Below are positions 57,919 to 64,000 of a stretch of DNA of 64,000 nt, one piece after another. This DNA comes from Beta vulgaris subsp. vulgaris (lineage: Eukaryota; Streptophyta; Magnoliopsida; Caryophyllales; Amaranthaceae). Each line of letters begins with the position of its first letter. Within the stretch, counting starts at the first letter, position 1. The stretch spans positions 5,957,507 to 6,021,506 of the forward strand of contig NC_079209.1 in assembly GCF_026745355.1 (NCBI RefSeq), written 5' to 3'. The notes below the pieces were generated by a model. It saw only the letters and a program-made list of their open reading frames with translations. It was not told the DNA's origin and did not search any database. A program made the position numbers and the translations under genes.

Positions 57919-58190
57919 TTAGAACATGATGTACTTTGTTTTAGAACATGATATACATCATTTTAGAACATGATGTATATCGTTTTAGAACATGATAGAA
58001 TACATTGTTTTAGAACATGATATACAACGTTTTAGAACATGATGTACATCGTTTTAGAACATGATGTACATCGTTTTAGAACATAATATATTTCATTTTA
58101 GAACATGATGTACATCATTTTAGAACATGTTGCTCATTATTTTAGAACATGATATATATTTATTTAGAACATGATATACATTTTGCATGC
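57919..58190. repeat. 22-bp minisatellite
   Basis: About 12 units of TTTTAGAACATGATGTACATCG with small variants. Consecutive 22-bp units are nearly uninterrupted. Confidence 0.85.
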
Positions 58191-58539
58191 ATTGATTATT
58201 TGTGAAGAATTTGTTTATCATTCATACTTAGGTAAAAAAAAATTGCGGATTTATGTCTGAATTTGAGATCTCGTATTAGTAGATTAAGGATGGAAAATGA
58301 AGCAGAAATCCAAAACCCTAGAAATTTGTTTTGTGGTTCTTCAATCTACTAGAGATTTGACATCTTTTAAGGATCGAAAAACCGAAGACAAAAGCAAAGA
58401 GGGGAGATGTAATTGTAGAATTCGTTGGAAAAAAGAATAATATTTAACAAACATCAATGGAGTAGAGAGAAAATGAATAAAATTAAATTTGCGTGATTGA
58501 AAAATATATGTTTCTGCATTATTTCTGCTTAGAAATTGA
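58191..58539. other. AT-rich spacer
   Basis: No gene or recognised repeat seen. Confidence 0.4.
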
Positions 58540-58549
58540 GGATGCTAAT

Positions 58550-59560
58550 GTGTGCTGAGAGAGTTGATGTAGGTCCCAAGAAGGTATGCCTGAGTTCCGC
58601 TATCCGTACGTCGGAATCCTAGAAAACAAGGTTAGCCTACCCCAAGGGTAGTCCCGGGATCGCCCCTCCGACGCTCAAGTTAGTAGATGATTGAGGTAGA
58701 AAGAGAAAGTGATCAATGTAGAGAGAGATGCTCTGGATTTTGTAGCTTAGAATTACTTACCTTTGTCTGATGAGACAACCCCTATTTTATAGAGGATAGG
58801 AGCCCCAATAAATGAGGGTATTTTAGTCAGCTCCAGCTGGTAGAGGATTGGCTTCCCTAGATGTCGGGGTATTTTAGTAACTTTGTCATAGATGGGTTGG
58901 TCTAAGAAATGGGCCAAAACAATTAGCCCCACGCCAAGTAATCGGAGTGGAAATCTCCATTTTAGGTGCGGTTGATTGGCGGAATAAGATGATTGTATTT
59001 TTGCCGATATTGAGTGGGACCTGCAAATCTTCATCCTCGATCGTAGTGGAGAAAATCTTTTGGCGCTAGGATTAACCAAGCACGGGGTCTCGCTGAAGGG
59101 GTGCCCTTGAGGCTGGCTGGCCATGTATGTCTTCATTGACCATCAATATAAACTGTAAATGTGTACAAATAGGATGTTACCTCGTACATTCGATGCAAAG
59201 TGAAGATATGGAGAATTAGAGATGTTTGTCAGATGCACAAGTTAGGGTTTAGGTTTATACACATTTTATGAAATTCGTGAACTCCATTTGTATTCCCTCG
59301 TGTTTCTGTATAAGAGATTAAGGATTGTTGATGGTAGAGGCTTGAAGTAGGTCCGGGAAAGGTACGCCCGAATTTCGTTATTCGTACACCGAAATCTTGC
59401 AAAACAAGGTTAAAGTACTCGGAGATTGTTCTGTGATCGCTATGACGCTCAAATCAGATATGATTGAGGTAGAAAGAGAAATCAATAATCGTAGAGATAG
59501 ATGCTCTAGTTTTTTTTGATGAGAATTGAATACATATTCATTTATGAGACTGATGTTATT
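58550..59560. repeat. Two diverged copies of an LTR-like segment
   Basis: 58570-58800 and 59345-59560 share GTAGGTCC, then (A/C)GAAAT/GGAATC, AAAACAAGGTTA, GACGCTCAA, TGATTGAGGTAGAAAGAGAAA and AGAGATAGATGCTCT in the same order, so one is a diverged copy of the other. The style is that of retrotransposon LTR ends, but borders are not visible. Confidence 0.5.
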
Positions 59561-59576
59561 TTATACTGTTGGGGGT

Positions 59577-60188
59577 TCCCAAACAGGCAACCTTGATGGG
59601 CCTTTCTTGGTGTTAGTTGATGCCTTGAAACTGGGCTAAGGAAGAAGAATAATGCGAAGTTTATTGCTTGCTCAGTCAACCGGACGAAGTTGTCCCACCG
59701 TGCGTCTATAATGGCCCGACCGGGTGGTGTCCAGGCGAGTTGTGTTTTCCCCTTCGTGGCGTTTTGGACGCTTGCGTCCGACCGGGCGGATTTTGGCTTG
59801 ATCAGACGGTTTTACCATGGCGACGACACGTTTTTTTTTTCACATTTTAACCCTAATTTTTAAGTCGTCATTAGAGTTATATTAGGAGACTGTTCTAGGA
59901 TTTTTTATTAGGTTTCCTTTATGTTATAAAAGGACCTTTGGTGATCAATTGTGATACACTTTTAGCCTCTAGTATTTTTAGGACTCCTTGTAATTATTAT
60001 CTCTGTTTTTCTCCATCGTATTGAAGAAGCTCTCAATTCCCCCACATGTGGACATATTTAGGTCTATTTTGACCAAAGCACATAAATCCTTGTGTTTTCT
60101 TGTTTATCTTCTTTATTGTTTTTCTCGTTCTTATTATTTCATTAATTTATTCCGCATCAATCAAACACTACAACACCCTTTCCTAACA
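59577..60188 (+). mobile_element. Solo LTR related to the Copia array
   Basis: Begins TGTTGGGGG and ends CCTAACA. The last 45 bases (CCGCATCAATCAAACACTAC, then CACCC..TTTCCTAACA) match the array LTR read on the minus strand. Both have a TATAAAAGG box about 250 bp from that end. The flanks TATAC and CTTGG do not match, so it may be a recombined or eroded copy. Confidence 0.6.
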
Positions 60189-61200
60189 CTTGGGGTAAGA
60201 GATTTTGTTGCCTTTTAAGGTAACCATCTTTTCCCGACTTTTTGATGACTTCTGGAGCCTCTCAGCTAGGTCAACTCCATGATTGAACCCACAACTGACA
60301 CCTGTTTGGTAAAGAGCGAGGTAGGCTCTCTTATAATCTTAGGCTGATTATCTATTTGGCCCAAACACCTAACTAATCGGGGGACCAGCCTCTTGCTTCC
60401 TCGACCTATCTGTCTATCACATTGACGAATTTCATTTTCTAGACTTTGGGTGTAGTTGGTATTGCGGAATGCCCCGTCCATCTCTAAAAATTGATTAAGC
60501 TAGTCGATTTGTTTCTTACTTTCTTTAGCGTCATGATGTAAAAAGAAAGACAAAAGCCTTTGACACGCTGCACGCATATCATATACTATGTTATTACTTA
60601 TTACCAATACATTCCTTTCAATTTGACGCAAATATTCCTTTTAATTCGACGCAAGCATTACTCCTACTCGGCACTCGCACCAAGTAGAGGCTAATATTTG
60701 ATTTGGCCCAGTCAAGGTTTGGAAAAACAACCCACGAATAGATGGAGTATTCCTTGTAATTTCATATGAGTACTCAGTAATTACTAATTACGTGGAAAAT
60801 ATGCTACATTTATCTATTGAATACTAAGAATAAATAAATAATTCTATTATAAAAGGTCGTTTCCCATAAAAAAAATTGGTATGTCTATTTTGACATTGTC
60901 GAGTTAGGATTTAGTATTTATTTATGTTTATTTTTAGTAATAGAAATAATAAAATTCACTTACATTATTTTAGGGTAAACATTTTGTAGATAGGCTATGT
61001 AAATCGTTTGCCTTTCAATTTCAGGTGCAAGTGTGTTGTTTTATTCAACATTAAAAAAACAATCACACGTAGAAAATTTGGAAATTCAAGTCCACATTCT
61101 ATTCAGACTTTTGGACACGATCCTCACCATGAACATGGTTGGACGTACGTTCCCATGAAAGACATGCATAAGATTGGAAGCTACTGATATAGTTGTCCTT
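60189..61200. other. Intergenic spacer upstream of the Nudix gene
   Basis: No gene recognised. AT-rich towards the gene. Confidence 0.4.
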
Positions 61201-61216
61201 CTTATATATATATAGG
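61201..61216 (+). promoter_or_regulatory. Putative TATA box of the Nudix gene
   Basis: TTATATATATATA about 110-120 bp before the proposed ATG at 61324, a suitable distance for a short 5' leader. Confidence 0.4.
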
Positions 61217-61323
61217 AGTATATATCAAAACCAAGAGTCTAAAACTACATACATTAATTACTACAATTGAATTGCACTAATATAGTATTCCTACTATTTA
61301 ATTCGATTAATTAGCCGTGATCC

Positions 61324-63403
61324 ATGAATATGATGTCTCTAAGATCTATTTGCAACCGGCATTTTTCAGCTTTATCATATCTTACAACAAATAACACCTT
61401 TAATTTAGCAAAACACCCTCATGGTCACCAAGGTTTTGTTCTATTTACTACTTAACTCTGCTTAGTTATGTTTATGATCTTAATCATTATGAGTATTGAT
61501 GGATTGAAGTTCTTACCTTTAATTTTCTTTTCTCCCTTCCTTTGCTTGTTAGCTTTGGCTAAGCTTAAAAAAATTATTGGAAGTAGGCAGACTCCGACAA
61601 GACATCAATTCATCTCGAGTTTTTCGAGATCATCACAGGTTTCGGATAGACTACTTCCAGCAAGAGAAGATGAGCATGGAGGTCTAATTGTGGACATTCA
61701 GGAGCCCATGAACTCTTACCACTTCGCGTCTTCCCTTAGATCTTCCCTTTCGTACTGGAGGCAACTGGTTATTATTCTTCATGCTTAATTAATTCTCCAT
61801 GACATTATATATAAATTACTTTCAAGGTTAACAATACTAGTTATTATATTGTTAATGCAGGGTAAAAGAGGGGTGTGGATTAAACTTCCTATACAACATT
61901 ACAATCTTATTGAAGCTGCTGTCAAGGTAAGTGGCCTGGCCAGCCTGCAATCTTCTAAATTCCATTGATTTTATACTTAAAACTGGCATGGTTGGTTTCG
62001 CTTCTTTAGTTAATTAGGTCCTGTTTTTTTGGATGTTTTTTTGTAGGAAGGATTTAATTACCATCATGCAGAAGCAAGATATTTGATGTTAACAAAGTGG
62101 CTCCCTCTAGATGAACCCAGTGCGCTTCCAGCAAATGCATCTCATCGCGTGAGTGTTGGTGCTCTTGTCGTCAACCACAAGAAAGAGGTACTTAGTTATA
62201 ACAGCTGATGCTTAATTTTCACTACTTCAGCAGAAAATAATACTCTTCTAGTACTTGTTCTGTCTTTGTTGCTTTATAGCTGGAGAGTAATTACATAGCC
62301 ATATAAATGAGCATGTGTGCATATATGATGCCTCTGAGTTGTGTGTATAACTTTGTTGCACTTCGCACATATGACTATGTCTATGATGTTGTAGGTACTA
62401 GTGGTTCAAGAGAAGAATGGAATGTTAAGAGGAAAGGGAGTGTGGAAGTTCCCTACCGGAACGATCAACGAGGTTGGCTTTAGGATCCTTCCTTAGCTTA
62501 CATAAGTTACCTTATAGTGAGTGAGTTATTGACAATTTAACTGAAAATCTTCAGGGTGAGGACATTTGTGCTGCGGCTGTGCGAGAAGTTAAAGAAGAAA
62601 CTGGCGTAAGAACTGAACTTACAAGTTTCTCAGAATATATATCCCTTTAACAGTTTAACTTACTTTCTTGCCATTAATTGTTACTTCAATTTGTGCAGAT
62701 TGAAACTAAATTTGTGGAAATGCTGACGTTCAGGTAGCTCTTTAGTCTTTACATGATTGCTGTCTTACAAAGTTGCCATAGTTTTTCTCAAGGAAGACTA
62801 GTTAAGACTTAAGAAGGAAGAAAACAGATTTATACCATCTAATATACCAGATTTTAACTACATGATCTTGTTTATATCAACAGAGAACACCACATGGCAT
62901 TTTTCCAAAAGTCGGATCTTTTCTTTGTATGTTTGCTGCAACCCTTGTCCTTCAACATCCAAGTTCAGGAATCAGAAATTGAGGCAGCTCAGGTAACTTC
63001 ATTCACTAATTCTTAAGCTATAAAGATTGCCAATAACTGTATAAGTTGAGTCTTGACTATTACTCCCTCCGTTTCAAAAAGTTCTTCCTACTTAGACCAG
63101 TTTCGTCTAACAAAAAGATTACAAATAGGAGGAACAAAAAGAAGCGGAGGGAGTATTTTTTCTTATGGAATGCTTTTTAATATGTCATGACTTGTCCTTA
63201 TCGATTTCGATGAGCAGTGGATGCCCTTCCAAGAATATGCAGCGCAGCCTTTTGTTAAGAAATATGAGCTCCTGAGGAACATGGTTAAAATTTGCAAGGC
63301 AAGTATCAAAGGTCAATATTCAGGGTTTCCTGCAGTGGCTATCAAACCAAGCTTTAGAGATGGAAGGGACTGCATCTACTTCAATAACCAGGCTTCCAAA
63401 TGA
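61324..63403 (+). CDS. Nudix hydrolase (plant NUDX2/8/10-type)
   Basis: Nine exons: 61324-61432, 61553-61767, 61861-61926, 62047-62187, 62395-62472, 62555-62605, 62699-62733, 62884-62992, 63218-63403. They make 329 aa, and every intron has GT-AG ends with matching phases. The Nudix box GX5EX7REUXEEXGU is complete at about residues 199-221 (GTINEGEDICAAAVREVKEE, then TGI), built from exons 5-7. Upstream are the plant-type pre-domain (YGGVVV-like HGGLIV, RGVWIKLPI, HHAEARYLML) and SHRVSVGALVV; downstream are KSDLFFVC and EIEAAQWMPFQEY. The enzyme cleaves X-linked nucleoside diphosphates; the substrate cannot be read from sequence. Exon 1 encodes MNMMSLRSICNRHFSALSYL, Ser/Arg-rich and acid-free, as in plastid or mitochondrial targeting peptides; this exon and its weaker donor are inferred. 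Confidence 0.92.
63063..63153. mobile_element. Stowaway MITE in Nudix intron 8
   Basis: 91 bp, CTCCCTCCGTTTC at the left and GAAGCGGAGGGAG at the right, with TA on both sides. It is within the 225-bp last intron and leaves the splice sites intact. Confidence 0.88.
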
Positions 63404-63850
63404 CACTAATGCACATCATGCTCTCATGGGTGTAGGATCTAATATGTAAACTTAGAGGATGATGCGCAATGGCCCTAGCTATGACGAGATAAATTTAACA
63501 GCCAATAATTCTATTTGATATTGTGTTTGTTGATTAAAGATTATTAATATTTTAAGAATATCAACTATTCAAATTATTTTATTTGTGCAATTAGAAATAT
63601 TAATTATTAATAATATTTATTCGTTTCCATATTATTTGAGACTTGTGGAGTTTTAATATTTTCTATGTACAACTTTAATTTAATCATTAGTATTTTGAAT
63701 CATCTATAAGTAACGGTTATAAAAAATTGACATCGTGAAAGAGTGTGTGTGTATGGCGCACACGTGTATGTTTATATCGAGGCAAATTTAATATGATCTC
63801 ATAAGATAATGTCTATCCATACATATGAATCATAATAAATGACTAAATAG
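63404..63850. other. 3' flank of the Nudix gene
   Basis: Probable 3' untranslated region, then AT-rich DNA. No further gene. Confidence 0.4.
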
Positions 63851-63852
63851 TA

Positions 63853-64000
63853 CTCCCTCTGTTTCAAATTATAAGGCATTTTAGCTAGAAGAATTTGTTT
63901 CAAAATATAAGGCATTCTACAATACCAATGTAAGATTAAATGCAATTTTATATTATCAAGATAAGCTTATAGGTTATTTGGTATTATCAATATAATATTT
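63853..64000. mobile_element. Stowaway MITE, cut by the window end
   Basis: Starts TA|CTCCCTCTGTTTCAAATTAT and contains AAGGCATTTTAGC. These words match the 249-bp element at 19835-20083 (the latter partly in inverse). The right end is outside the window. Confidence 0.85.

Noticed and set aside
58753..59136. 127-aa minus-strand ORF
   Set aside because: It lies in the LTR-like diverged repeat and shows no recognisable domain.
61468..61552. Hydrophobic N-terminus as start of the Nudix protein
   Set aside because: It overlaps a strong splice acceptor, and the region reads as intron. The in-frame upstream exon gives a better start, though cDNA would decide.

Overview
The window is nuclear DNA of a flowering plant with a large, transposon-rich genome. 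It holds split genes with GT-AG introns, a plant-type LEC1 transcription factor, a eukaryotic tRNA with a Pol III T-run, and nested LTR retrotransposons, Helitrons, CACTA, Stowaway and Harbinger elements. Gene content suggests a eudicot, but the species cannot be fixed from sequence alone.

Only four units look like host genes. A tRNA-Thr(CGT) lies at 2391-2462. A LEC1-type NF-YB gene lies on the minus strand; its main exons are at 2755-3240 and 3330-3640, and a small in-frame first exon probably lies 1.9 kb upstream at 5511-5544. A short Tim17/22/23-family ORF (21266-21673) sits inside a Helitron. A nine-exon Nudix hydrolase gene occupies 61324-63403 on the plus strand.

Layout. 0-2.3 kb: degenerate minisatellite, GC-rich repeat and a SINE-like element. 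2.4-6 kb: tRNA and the NF-YB gene. 6.2-21.8 kb: a belt of DNA transposons (tandem Harbinger-like MITEs, Stowaways, hAT-like elements, a 1.7 kb CACTA, a MULE-like element, two Helitrons) plus fragments of an AKR2-like gene, a bHLH gene and a gypsy pol. 22.0-54.5 kb: one composite retrotransposon locus. A Copia element with its pol deleted forms a tandem LTR-int-LTR-int array (five internal regions, six LTRs) flanked as a whole by the 5-bp duplication GTTGT. A 21.6 kb Athila-like Gypsy element (target duplication GCCAG) sits in the sixth LTR. Inside that Gypsy pol gene sits an element with two 3.8 kb LTRs around only 522 bp of internal DNA (target duplication AACAA). 54.5-61.3 kb: AT-rich DNA with diverged tandem repeats, a 22-bp minisatellite and an LTR related to the Copia array. 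61.3-63.4 kb: Nudix gene; the window ends in a Stowaway copy.

No operon-like cooperation exists here. The host genes are independent and separated by repeats. The main interest is the preserved order of transposon insertions, the tandem retrotransposon array and a Helitron that appears to carry a gene by reading through a second Helitron.
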